A DNA stretch of 5,819 nt from Betaproteobacteria bacterium (GTDB lineage: Bacteria > Pseudomonadota > Gammaproteobacteria > Burkholderiales > SG8-39). A model generated the notes under the pieces. The model was not told the DNA's origin and ran no database searches. It worked only from the letters and a program-made list of their open reading frames with translations. A program made the translations under genes and the position numbers. The stretch lies in assembly GCA_947467405.1 (NCBI GenBank), contig CANIIN010000196.1:1-5819 (forward strand), read 5' to 3'. Shown piece by piece: positions 1 to 5,736 of this stretch. The stretch's first letter is position 1. Each line of letters opens with the position of its first letter.

Positions 1-630
1 CGCGTTGAGCTGCTTGAGTTCTTTCAGCGCATTGCCGCGATTGCTGTAGGCCTCCGCATAGTCTGGTTTTAACGCAATCGCCTGGTCGTAGCTGGCGCAA
101 GCCGCGTCTAGCCGCTTGAGTTCTTTCAGCGCATTGCCGCGATTGCTGTAGGCCTCCGCATAGTCTGGTTTTAACGCAATCGCCTGGTCGTAGCTGGAGA
201 TTGCTGCGTCAAATTGCTTGAGTTCTTTCAGCGCAATACCGCGATTACCGTAGGCTTCCGCAAATTCTGGTTTTAACCCAATCGCCTTGTCGTAGCTGGC
301 GACCGCCGCTTCAAGCTGCTTGAGCGCTTGAAGCGCGACACCACGATTGAAGTAAGGTAAAGCATGGTTAGGGTTGGCATTGATTGCTTGCGCAATATAA
401 TCAATGCCCACCTGGAATTGCCCTACCTGTATGTAGGTAGACCCCAGCCTGTGTAATGCAGCAAAATGATTAGGCGTGATATGCAGCACTTGTTCATACA
501 AAGCCACAGCTTGCGCTATTTGACCATGTTGATGCAGCGCTAAAGCTTGATTAAATAATTGCTTAGCCTTATCGCTAGACACTATCGATTTACGGTTAAG
601 CGATTTCAACGGTGGTTTTGGCATTTTCAT
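1..630 (-). CDS. TPR-repeat protein, N-terminal part (runs off left edge)
   Basis: The reverse strand is open from ATG at 630 to the left edge: 210 codons, C-terminus not in the window. After a basic leader of about 20 residues, TPR units follow at residues 22-54, 55-88, 89-122, 123-156, 157-190 and 191-210 (cut). The last three share a consensus of AEAYxNRGxALKELK, then SYDQAIALKPD, the classic helix-turn-helix TPR pattern. TPRs form protein-binding superhelices. Arrays of this type often precede an O-GlcNAc-transferase-like (SPINDLY) domain, but none is visible here, so the function is open. ATG 624 is an alternative start; neither has a good Shine-Dalgarno. A 14-codon ORF (640 to 596) with a better-placed GGA overlaps the start in another frame. 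The gene is much more AT-rich than its neighbours (541-600 has 20 G/C of 60), which suggests horizontal acquisition. It is divergent from the thioesterase gene. Confidence 0.9.
   Translation of the reverse strand, partial: MKMPKPPLKSLNRKSIVSSDKAKQLFNQALALHQHGQIAQAVALYEQVLHITPNHFAALHRLGSTYIQVGQFQVGIDYIAQAINANPNHALPYFNRGVALQALKQLEAAVASYDKAIGLKPEFAEAYGNRGIALKELKQFDAAISSYDQAIALKPDYAEAYSNRGNALKELKRLDAACASYDQAIALKPDYAEAYSNRGNALKELKQLNA
13..299 (-). repeat. Tandem 102-bp repeats within the TPR gene
   Basis: Three units with a period of exactly 102 bp (34 codons) begin at 13, 115 and 217. Positions 13-95 and 115-197 match base for base over 83 bp. The 217-299 unit is clearly related but carries several substitutions. 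A fourth unit from 319 keeps the period at protein level but has diverged in DNA. Identity therefore rises towards the left edge, that is, towards the inner part of the protein, so the array may continue outside the window. Confidence 0.92.
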
Positions 631-678
631 AGTCTGCCATAGTCGTTCCGCGACCGTCGAGTAATGACCGAATCCTTG

Positions 679-713
679 GCGGGGTCTGAGCCATCAGAAC
701 CCGCAATTTTTTT
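679..713 (+). terminator. Rho-independent terminator just upstream of the thioesterase gene
   Basis: An 11-bp stem pairs 679-689 with 694-704 around the 4-nt loop GCCA, with a single G/A mismatch (684 against 699). It is followed by AA and seven T (707-713). The T-run lies only on the right, so it acts on rightward transcription. No rightward gene ends immediately before it in this window. It may be the relic of a lost upstream gene, a barrier against read-through from the TPR side, or an attenuator in the leader of the next gene, whose ATG is at 728. Confidence 0.85.
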
Positions 714-727
714 AAGAATCGAATGAA

Positions 728-1783
728 ATGACTCCAGCCGCGTCCTCCATCCTCGACATCGAATTCGTCGACCACCCGGACTTCGTCGTTCGTCCCGAAT
801 ACATCGACCCCAACGGCCACATGAACGTGGGCTATTACTCGGTGCTGTTCGATCTCGCCATGGACAAGGTGCGCGACGCGCTCGGCATCGGCGCGGCGGC
901 GTTGAAGAGTCTGGGACTGGAATGGTTCACGCGCGAGGCGCACGCCACTTACAAGCGCGAGCTGATGGAAGGCGACCGCGTGCGCTGCAGGCTGGCGCTG
1001 CTGGCGCACGACGGCACGCGCATGCATTTCGCCATGAGCATGTATCACGCCGGCGAGGGCTGGCTGTCGGCGACCTACGAAAAGGTCGCGATGTGCGTGA
1101 AGTCCGGTACCAGCGATGCCTGCCCCTGGCCCGCCGGCGCACTGGCGGCGCTGGACAGGCTGGAAGCGGCTCACCGCTCACGGCCGCGGCCCGACCATGT
1201 CGGACGCCGCATCAGCGTGCGCGATCCGCACCCGGCCGGCGTGCTCGCCGCCGACACCAGCACGGTTCCGCCGGGGCTCTGCGAGAACATTCCCGAGTTC
1301 ATCCGTAACCTGGATTTCTCCGACCTGTCGGTGCGCCCCGAATACACCGATGCCAGCGGGTGCATCGGTTTCGGCTACTACACGGTGCTGGTGGACCTGT
1401 CGATGCGGCGCATCACCAGCGAAGGCGTCGGCATGGGCTTCGCGCACATGGAACGCACCGGCATGACCGGTTTCGTGGCCGAGACGCATGTCACGCAATT
1501 CCGCAAGTTGCATCGCGGCGACCCGCTCGCCATCGAATACCAGGTGATCGGCGTGGGCGACAAGACCATGCAGTGCATGACCACCATTCGCCATGGTCGC
1601 GAAGGCTGGATCGCGGTGGTGCAGGAGCAGATCAGCGTGAGCGTGAGCCTGGCCACACGTCGTCCGGCGCCGTTCCATCCCAGCGTGCGAGCGCGCCTGG
1701 AACTGGCGCTGGCGCAATACCGTGACACGCCGGAACCCGTGCCGCGCGGACGCGCGGTCAGCCTCGCCGAACCATCCGCCTGA
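728..1783 (+). CDS. Tandem hotdog-fold thioesterase-like protein (351 aa)
   Basis: The protein consists of two homologous hotdog (4HBT-type) domains, about residues 12-149 and 190-340, joined by a linker of about 40 residues. Domain 1 opens with VRPEYIDPNGHMNVGYY (21-37). This keeps the Asp27, His31 and Asn33 pattern of the acyl-CoA thioesterase loop. An EAHATYKREL strand (70-79) follows, typical of the betainyl-CoA/carnitine-pathway thioesterase relatives. Domain 2 repeats the layout (VRPEYTDASGCIGFGYY, 202-218; ETHVTQFRKL), but His is replaced by Cys212 and Asn by Gly214, so it is probably non-catalytic and structural. The family hydrolyses acyl-CoA thioesters in the cytoplasm; the substrate here is unknown, and no carnitine genes are nearby. 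The start at 728 is the only ATG before the fold in this frame (ATG 723 is out of frame). The ribosome-binding site is weak (AAGAA near 714). Confidence 0.85.
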   Translation: MTPAASSILDIEFVDHPDFVVRPEYIDPNGHMNVGYYSVLFDLAMDKVRDALGIGAAALKSLGLEWFTREAHATYKRELMEGDRVRCRLALLAHDGTRMHFAMSMYHAGEGWLSATYEKVAMCVKSGTSDACPWPAGALAALDRLEAAHRSRPRPDHVGRRISVRDPHPAGVLAADTSTVPPGLCENIPEFIRNLDFSDLSVRPEYTDASGCIGFGYYTVLVDLSMRRITSEGVGMGFAHMERTGMTGFVAETHVTQFRKLHRGDPLAIEYQVIGVGDKTMQCMTTIRHGREGWIAVVQEQISVSVSLATRRPAPFHPSVRARLELALAQYRDTPEPVPRGRAVSLAEPSA

Positions 1784-1785
1784 AC

Positions 1786-1810
1786 CCGGCGGGCGTTGCG
1801 TCGCCCCCGG
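1786..1810 (+). other. GC-rich hairpin after the thioesterase gene
   Basis: CCGG (1786-1789) and GGGCG (1791-1795) pair with CGCCC (1802-1806) and CCGG (1807-1810). The loop is 6 nt, with C1790 bulged. The hairpin begins 3 nt after the TGA stop. No T-run follows, so it is not a standard intrinsic terminator. It could protect the mRNA 3' end or mark a weak pause between the thioesterase and macrodomain genes. Confidence 0.4.
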
Positions 1811-1866
1811 TAAAGGCCCGGAAACCCGCTCCAGTAAACGATCTACAAGCATCGATCTCCTTTCGC

Positions 1867-1870
1867 GGAG
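1867..1870 (+). promoter_or_regulatory. Shine-Dalgarno GGAG that fixes the macrodomain start
   Basis: GGAG lies 7 nt before ATG 1878. The open frame extends upstream to an ATG at 1722, but that would overlap the thioesterase gene and add 52 low-complexity basic residues unlike the family. Conserved macrodomain sequence begins right after 1878, so this site decides the start. Confidence 0.8.
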
Positions 1871-1877
1871 CCGCTCC

Positions 1878-2423
1878 ATGAAACTGACCGCCCTGCACAC
1901 CGACATCACCACGCTGCGCGTGGACGCCATCGTCAACGCCGCCAACGAATCGCTGCTGGGCGGCGGCGGCGTGGATGGCGCGATCCATCGCGCCGCCGGT
2001 CCGGAACTGCTGGCCGAGTGCCGCGAACTGGGCGGCTGCCCGACCGGCGAAGCGCGCATCACACGTGGTTATCGCCTGCCGGCCAGGTTCGTCATCCACA
2101 CCGTCGGGCCGATCTGGCAGGACGGAGCTCACGGCGAGCCAGCCTTGCTGGCAGCCTGCTATCGCAACAGCCTTTCCATTGCCGCCGCGCAGGGCGTGGC
2201 AAGCATCACCTTTCCGGCCATCAGCTGCGGCGTGTATGGCTATCCGTTCGAAGCGGCCACGGAAATCGCACTGCGTGAATGCCGTGCGTTTGCCGCCGCT
2301 GCGCAACCCGGCACCAGCACGCGCATCGAGTCGCGCGTCCAGTCAATTACCTTCGCCCTGTTCAGCGCCGAGGCCCTGGCGATCTACAACAGGCTGCTGG
2401 GCGAGCAGCCGCGGCCAACCTGA
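1878..2423 (+). CDS. Macrodomain ADP-ribosyl hydrolase / O-acetyl-ADP-ribose deacetylase, YmdB type (181 aa)
   Basis: This is a single-domain cytoplasmic macrodomain. Family members bind ADP-ribose and hydrolyse O-acetyl-ADP-ribose or mono-ADP-ribose linked to proteins or nucleic acids. Visible motifs in order: GDI-type adenine contact as TDIT (8-11), VNAANESLLGGGGVDGAIH (19-37) containing the catalytic-loop Asn23 and Asp33, CPTGEARIT (54-62), HTVGP (74-78), and the phosphate-binding loop PAISCGVYGYP (113-123). The order, spacing and length match E. coli YmdB (about 177 aa), with Cys117 where YmdB has Thr. The gene starts 94 nt after the thioesterase stop, in the same direction, but no ADP-ribosyltransferase or toxin partner is visible. 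A housekeeping role in ADP-ribose turnover is more likely than a toxin-antitoxin role of the DarG kind. That is inference. Confidence 0.93.
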   Translation: MKLTALHTDITTLRVDAIVNAANESLLGGGGVDGAIHRAAGPELLAECRELGGCPTGEARITRGYRLPARFVIHTVGPIWQDGAHGEPALLAACYRNSLSIAAAQGVASITFPAISCGVYGYPFEAATEIALRECRAFAAAAQPGTSTRIESRVQSITFALFSAEALAIYNRLLGEQPRPT

Positions 2424-2432
2424 AGCGCCGGC

Positions 2433-2462
2433 ACGGGCGGCGCCCGTTCTCGCGTGCGAGAA
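2433..2462 (+). repeat. Two back-to-back palindromes before the VanZ start
   Basis: ACGGGC (2433-2438) pairs with GCCCGT (2442-2447) around GGC. Directly after it, TTCTCGC (2447-2453) pairs with GCGAGAA (2456-2462) around GT. The two share base 2447 and fill most of the 46-nt gap between the macrodomain stop and the VanZ start. The second contains the only purine-rich ribosome-binding candidate (GCGAGA). It could be an RNA structure masking the ribosome site or a dimeric DNA-binding site. No T-run follows, so it is not a standard intrinsic terminator. Confidence 0.6.
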
Positions 2463-2469
2463 TCGCCGC

Positions 2470-3552
2470 ATGGACTCCATGAATCCGGGACGTCACGCAT
2501 CGCCGCTGGCCCGCCAGTTGCTGGCGGCCTATGCGCTGCTGGTGGTCTACGCCAGCCTGCATCCGTTTTCCGGATGGCGCGACCCAGGCGTCGGGACCCT
2601 GGAGTGGTTGACGGCGGCGGCACCGCGCTACATCACGGCCTTCGATGTGGGCGCCAATATCGTGGGCTACATGCCGCTGGGGTTTCTGGCGGTGCTCGCT
2701 TTGCATCCCCTGGCACGACTTGGCCCGGCCGTTGTCGTCGCCGTGGTGAGCGCCATGCTGGTCAGCCTCGTCCTCGAATCGCTGCAGGTGTACCTGCCAA
2801 GCCGCATCGCGTCCAATATCGACCTCGCCAGCAACACCGCTGGCGGCCTGCTCGGCGCGCTGATCGGCACGGCCGCCACGCGCATGCTGGTGCGCGAGCA
2901 TGGCCTGCACCGCCTGCGCGACCGCACTTTCCGGGCCGGCGGCGCCATCGACTTCGGGCTGGTGCTGCTGGGCCTGTGGATGTTCTCGCAACTCAATCCC
3001 GAAAGCCTGCTGTTCGGCAACGGCGACCTGCGCGACCTGTTCCAGCTGCCGGACGGCCTGCATCGGCCGGCAGAGGTGTTCATCCGTTTCGAGGCGGCCG
3101 TGGCGGCCGCCAACGTGGTCGCCGTGGGGCTGCTGACCGCCACGCTGGTGGAGCGCGGCCAGCCGACGCGGCTGGTGCTGATGCTGGTGCTGGTGGCCTC
3201 GCTGGCGGCGCGCGCGCTGGCGTTCGCATTGCTGCTGAATCCCCAGGAGGCGTTGCTGTGGGTCACACCCGGCGCGCAGATCGGCGTGGCGATCGGTGTC
3301 GCCGTGGTGCTGCTGGCGGTGGCGCTGCCGCGCCCGGCGCGCCTGGCGTTGTGCGGCCTGGCCCTGATGGCAGCCACCGCCATCGTCAACTTCGCGCCCG
3401 GCAATCCCTACCTGCTGGCGTCGCTGGCGGTGTGGCCGCAGGGACAGTTCCTGCACTTCAACGGCCTGACCCGGCTGGTGTCCGCGGCATGGCCTTTCAC
3501 TGCGCTGGCCTACCTCATATGGCTCGCGGCCGACCGTGAGCGGCGGGTATAA
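2470..3552 (+). CDS. VanZ-family integral membrane protein (360 aa)
   Basis: This is an inner-membrane protein with roughly nine or ten hydrophobic segments, near residues 13-30, 62-80, 84-102, 122-137, 157-176, 207-227, 234-256, 275-292, 294-312 and 336-354. The N-terminal half carries the VanZ pattern: Asp59, Asn63 and PLG (69-71), then Glu103 and Gln106, Arg112, Asp118, Asn122 and GG (125-126). The domain is named for VanZ of vancomycin-resistance clusters, which gives low-level teicoplanin resistance. The family is broad, its biochemistry is unsettled, and nothing here indicates glycopeptide resistance. The C-terminal half adds further membrane segments beyond a minimal VanZ domain. ATG 2470 is chosen as the first start after the upstream gene (GAG 9 nt before it); ATG 2479 is possible. 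The stop codon lies inside a TATAAT box. Confidence 0.85.
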   Translation: MDSMNPGRHASPLARQLLAAYALLVVYASLHPFSGWRDPGVGTLEWLTAAAPRYITAFDVGANIVGYMPLGFLAVLALHPLARLGPAVVVAVVSAMLVSLVLESLQVYLPSRIASNIDLASNTAGGLLGALIGTAATRMLVREHGLHRLRDRTFRAGGAIDFGLVLLGLWMFSQLNPESLLFGNGDLRDLFQLPDGLHRPAEVFIRFEAAVAAANVVAVGLLTATLVERGQPTRLVLMLVLVASLAARALAFALLLNPQEALLWVTPGAQIGVAIGVAVVLLAVALPRPARLALCGLALMAATAIVNFAPGNPYLLASLAVWPQGQFLHFNGLTRLVSAAWPFTALAYLIWLAADRERRV

Positions 3553-3553
3553 T
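3548..3553 (+). promoter_or_regulatory. Candidate sigma-70 -10 box (TATAAT) for the ferredoxin gene
   Basis: A perfect TATAAT at 3548-3553 overlaps the VanZ stop codon TAA (3550-3552) and lies 127 nt before the ferredoxin ATG. It stands out in very GC-rich DNA. No good -35 hexamer is seen 16-18 nt upstream (the sequence there is GCGGC-like), and no extended TGn is present. Transcription would start near 3560 and give a leader of about 120 nt. That leader includes a short inverted repeat, TTCCCG (3562-3567) with CGGGAA (3579-3584). Confidence 0.5.
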
Positions 3554-3680
3554 TCGCGGGTTTCCCGAAGCGTTGTTGCGGGAATGACAGGCCGGTTTCG
3601 CAAGCATTGGTGGCTTTCGAGTCGAACACTCTGCTCCATACCCACCATCCCGCATCCACTACACAAAACGGACTTCCACG

Positions 3681-3989
3681 ATGAGCTACTACCAGCATCA
3701 CGTGTTTTTCTGCTGCAACCAGCGCGACAACGGCACTCCCTGCTGCCAGGACCACGGCGCGTCCGACCTGCGCGATTACGCCAAGAAGAAGGTCAAGGAA
3801 CTGGGCCTCGCCGGCGAAGGCAAGGTGCGCATCAACCAGGCCGGGTGCCTGGACCGCTGCCCGGATGGCCCGGTGATGGTCGTGTATCCCGAGGAAGTCT
3901 GGTACACCTTCGTGGACAAGTCCGACATCGACGAAATCATTTCCGAGCATCTGCAGAACGGTCGCCCGGTAGACCGCCTGCGCATCTAG
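3681..3989 (+). CDS. Thioredoxin-like [2Fe-2S] ferredoxin (102 aa)
   Basis: This is a small soluble iron-sulfur protein, likely a cytoplasmic electron carrier. It resembles the Aquifex Fd4 / Shethna-type thioredoxin-fold [2Fe-2S] family. Ligands by alignment to that family are Cys11 (HVFFC), Cys22 (TPCC), Cys56 and Cys60 (GCLDRC). The diagnostic GPVMVVYPEEVWY (63-75) and the C-terminal DIDEIISEHLQNGRPVDRL (79-97) are both present. Two extra cysteines, Cys12 and Cys21, sit next to ligand positions. The length is normal for the family (about 100 aa). The ribosome site is weak (ACGGA about 10 nt upstream). The redox partner is not visible. The gene follows the TATAAT box and precedes the hydrolase by 83 nt, so it may head the hydrolase-transporter transcript, but no functional link is shown. 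Confidence 0.93.
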   Translation: MSYYQHHVFFCCNQRDNGTPCCQDHGASDLRDYAKKKVKELGLAGEGKVRINQAGCLDRCPDGPVMVVYPEEVWYTFVDKSDIDEIISEHLQNGRPVDRLRI

Positions 3990-4072
3990 GGCATTGCGCT
4001 GGAACAGTACGGCAACCCCCCTCGCCGGTCACCGTCGTTTCGGTCGACTCGGCCGGCAGTAACGATGCAGCC

Positions 4073-4753
4073 GTGAGCGCGACTGCGGGCAAGGGTCTGC
4101 TGCGCGGTGACGCCGAGCATGTATTCGTCACCGGTCCCGCAGGTCGCATCGAGGTGGTCATCGACCATCCCGATGTCGACGCACCGCGCGGCATCGCGCT
4201 GGTGGCGCATCCCCACCCCGTCTACGGCGGCACGCTCGACAACAAGGTGGCCCAGACGCTGGCGCGCACCTTCGCCGAACTCGGCTACGTCGCGCTGCGC
4301 GCCAACTTCCGTGGCGTCGGCGACACCGAAGGCGAGCACGACCACGGCGAGGGCGAGACCGACGACCTGGTCGCGGTGATCGATGACGCCATCACGCGCT
4401 TCGGCAAGCTGCCCGTCGTGCTGGGCGGTTACTCGTTCGGTGCGCATGTGCAGACCCAGGTCGCCAAACGTCTGGCCGAATCAGGAAACAAGAACGAACA
4501 GGCGGTCGAACGCATGGTGCTGGTGGCGCCGGCGGCCGGGTTCGTCAGCGGCGGCCGCCAATACGACACCCTCACCGTGCCGGCCAACACGCTGGTTATC
4601 CACGGCGAAACGGACACCACCGTGCCGCTCGCCAATGTGCTCGACTGGCTGCGGCCGCAGGACATCCCGGTCACGGTCATTCCGGGCACCGACCATTTCT
4701 TCCATCGCAAGCTCGGCCTCTTGAAATCCATCATCAAGGGACAGTGGCGATGA
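4073..4753 (+). CDS. Small alpha/beta hydrolase (226 aa), GTG start
   Basis: This is a cytoplasmic alpha/beta-hydrolase-fold protein related to the COG2945-type group, with no signal peptide; the substrate is unknown. Motifs: VAHPHPVYGGTLDNKV (44-59, oxyanion region), NFRGVGDTEGEHDHGEGE (78-95), nucleophile elbow GGYSFG (118-123) with Ser121, Asp181 in HGETDTTVP, and His208 in PGTDHFFH. The catalytic triad is therefore complete. GTG 4073 is chosen because the frame has no ATG, GTG or TTG between the ferredoxin stop and this codon, and fold sequence begins about 15 residues later. No clear Shine-Dalgarno is present. The frame stays open far upstream through the ferredoxin gene, but that part is a GC-rich shadow. 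The TGA stop overlaps the ABC ATPase ATG (ATGA), so the two are probably translated together. The activity might act on or near the transported compound. Confidence 0.88.
   Translation: MSATAGKGLLRGDAEHVFVTGPAGRIEVVIDHPDVDAPRGIALVAHPHPVYGGTLDNKVAQTLARTFAELGYVALRANFRGVGDTEGEHDHGEGETDDLVAVIDDAITRFGKLPVVLGGYSFGAHVQTQVAKRLAESGNKNEQAVERMVLVAPAAGFVSGGRQYDTLTVPANTLVIHGETDTTVPLANVLDWLRPQDIPVTVIPGTDHFFHRKLGLLKSIIKGQWR
4736..4741 (+). promoter_or_regulatory. Shine-Dalgarno AAGGGA that fixes the ABC ATPase start
   Basis: AAGGGA lies inside the last codons of the hydrolase and 8 nt before ATG 4750. An in-frame GTG at 4744 is only 2 nt from it, which is too close, so ATG 4750 is the preferred start. Confidence 0.75.
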
Positions 4754-5718
4754 GCGCCGTGCTGAAGGCGGGGCAAGCACCGGCGCCGCAGTCCGATGCG
4801 GTGATGCGGGTGGTCAACCTGCACAAGTCCTACGGCGAGCGCGAAGTGGTGCGCGGCATGGATTTCTCGATCGCGCGCGGCGAATGCTATGGACTGCTGG
4901 GCCCGAACGGGGCCGGCAAGACCACCACGCTGCGCCTGTGCCTGGGGCTGATCGAGCCCGCCGCGGGCAGCATCGACATCCTCGGCCATGCCATTCCGGC
5001 CGACGCGCGGCGCGCCCGCGCACGCATCGGCGTGGTGCCGCAGATCGACAACCTCGACCCCGATTTCACGGCCGGCGAGAACCTGGTGGTGTACGGACGC
5101 TATTTCGGCATGAGTGACGACGCCATCCGCGCGCGCATCCCGATGCTGCTCGATTTCGCCGGGTTGACCGGTCGCGAGAACGACCGCATCCAGACGCTCT
5201 CCGGCGGCATGAAGCGGCGCCTCACCATGGCGCGCGCCCTGGTCAACGATCCGGACATCATCTTCATGGATGAGCCAACCACCGGACTCGATCCGCAGGC
5301 ACGCCACCTGATCTGGGAGCGACTGAAGACGCTGGTGAGCCAGGGCAAGACGCTGCTGCTCACCACGCATTTCATGGACGAGGCCGAGCGGCTCTGTTCG
5401 CGGCTGGCCATCATGGACAACGGCCGCATCATTGCCGAGGGCAGCCCGCGCGAACTGGTGCGCCGGCATATCGAACCGGAGGTGATTGAAGCCTTCGGCG
5501 AAGGCACCAAAGCCTGGGCGAAGAAGGCCGAGGCCATGGCCACGCGCGTGGAAGTCACGGGCGAAACCGTGTTCTGCTACACCAGTGACGCGCGCCCGCT
5601 GCTGGCCGCGCTGGAAGGCGAACAGGGATTCGAGAACGGCGGCCTGCGCTACATGCACCGCCCGGCCAATCTCGAGGATGTGTTCCTCAAACTCACCGGC
5701 CGCGACCTGCGCGACTAG
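4750..5718 (+). CDS. ABC transporter ATP-binding protein, NodI-like (322 aa)
   Basis: This is the cytoplasmic ATPase subunit of an ABC exporter (DrrA/NodI branch). All nucleotide-binding motifs are intact: Walker A GPNGAGKTT (51-59), Q-loop Gln98, signature LSGGM (150-154), Walker B IIFMDEP (170-176) with Glu175, D-loop GLDPQ, and switch His207. NodI-type signatures are GRYFGM (116-121), ARHLIWERL (184-192) and THFMDEAERLC (206-216). After the ATPase core, a C-terminal extension of about 90 residues ends in NLEDVFLKLTGRDLRD, as is common in this group. NodI works with the permease NodJ to export lipochitooligosaccharides in rhizobia. Relatives outside rhizobia exist with unknown cargo, and no nod synthesis genes are seen here, so the substrate is open. 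The gene overlaps the hydrolase by 4 nt, and the permease follows 18 nt later. Confidence 0.94.
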   Translation: MSAVLKAGQAPAPQSDAVMRVVNLHKSYGEREVVRGMDFSIARGECYGLLGPNGAGKTTTLRLCLGLIEPAAGSIDILGHAIPADARRARARIGVVPQIDNLDPDFTAGENLVVYGRYFGMSDDAIRARIPMLLDFAGLTGRENDRIQTLSGGMKRRLTMARALVNDPDIIFMDEPTTGLDPQARHLIWERLKTLVSQGKTLLLTTHFMDEAERLCSRLAIMDNGRIIAEGSPRELVRRHIEPEVIEAFGEGTKAWAKKAEAMATRVEVTGETVFCYTSDARPLLAALEGEQGFENGGLRYMHRPANLEDVFLKLTGRDLRD

Positions 5719-5736
5719 GCCGGGGAGAATCATTTC

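Noticed and set aside
1..299. Regularly spaced repeats resembling a CRISPR or minisatellite
   Set aside because: The 102-bp period equals 34 codons and translates in frame to TPR units, so the repeat is protein-coding.
1722..1877. N-terminal 52-residue extension of the macrodomain protein from ATG 1722
   Set aside because: It overlaps the thioesterase end, is low-complexity and basic, and lies upstream of a well-spaced GGAG with ATG 1878 where family sequence starts.
1178..2062. 294-residue reverse-strand open frame opposite the thioesterase and macrodomain genes
   Set aside because: It is a GC-driven shadow, and both + strand genes have clear family motifs in the same region.
1878..2423. 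Macrodomain as a DarTG-type antitoxin or phage-defence component
   Set aside because: No DarT-like ADP-ribosyltransferase or other toxin gene is adjacent, and the protein matches the short housekeeping YmdB layout.
1975..2469. Extension of the VanZ frame back to 1975
   Set aside because: It lies almost wholly inside the macrodomain gene in another frame. The hydrophobic VanZ sequence begins after ATG 2470.
2362..3666. 434-residue reverse-strand open frame opposite VanZ
   Set aside because: It is rich in Gln, His and Arg, typical of the antisense of GC-rich membrane-protein codons, and has no recognisable domain.
3536..4072. A long open frame running from 3536 through the ferredoxin gene into the hydrolase, as if a 405-aa fusion
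   Set aside because: The part before 4073 is Arg/Pro-rich shadow translation overlapping the clearly real ferredoxin, and hydrolase family sequence begins only after the GTG at 4073.
4429..5733. 434-residue reverse-strand open frame opposite the hydrolase and ABC ATPase
   Set aside because: It is the antisense of two genes with complete motifs on the + strand. Its own composition matches no family.
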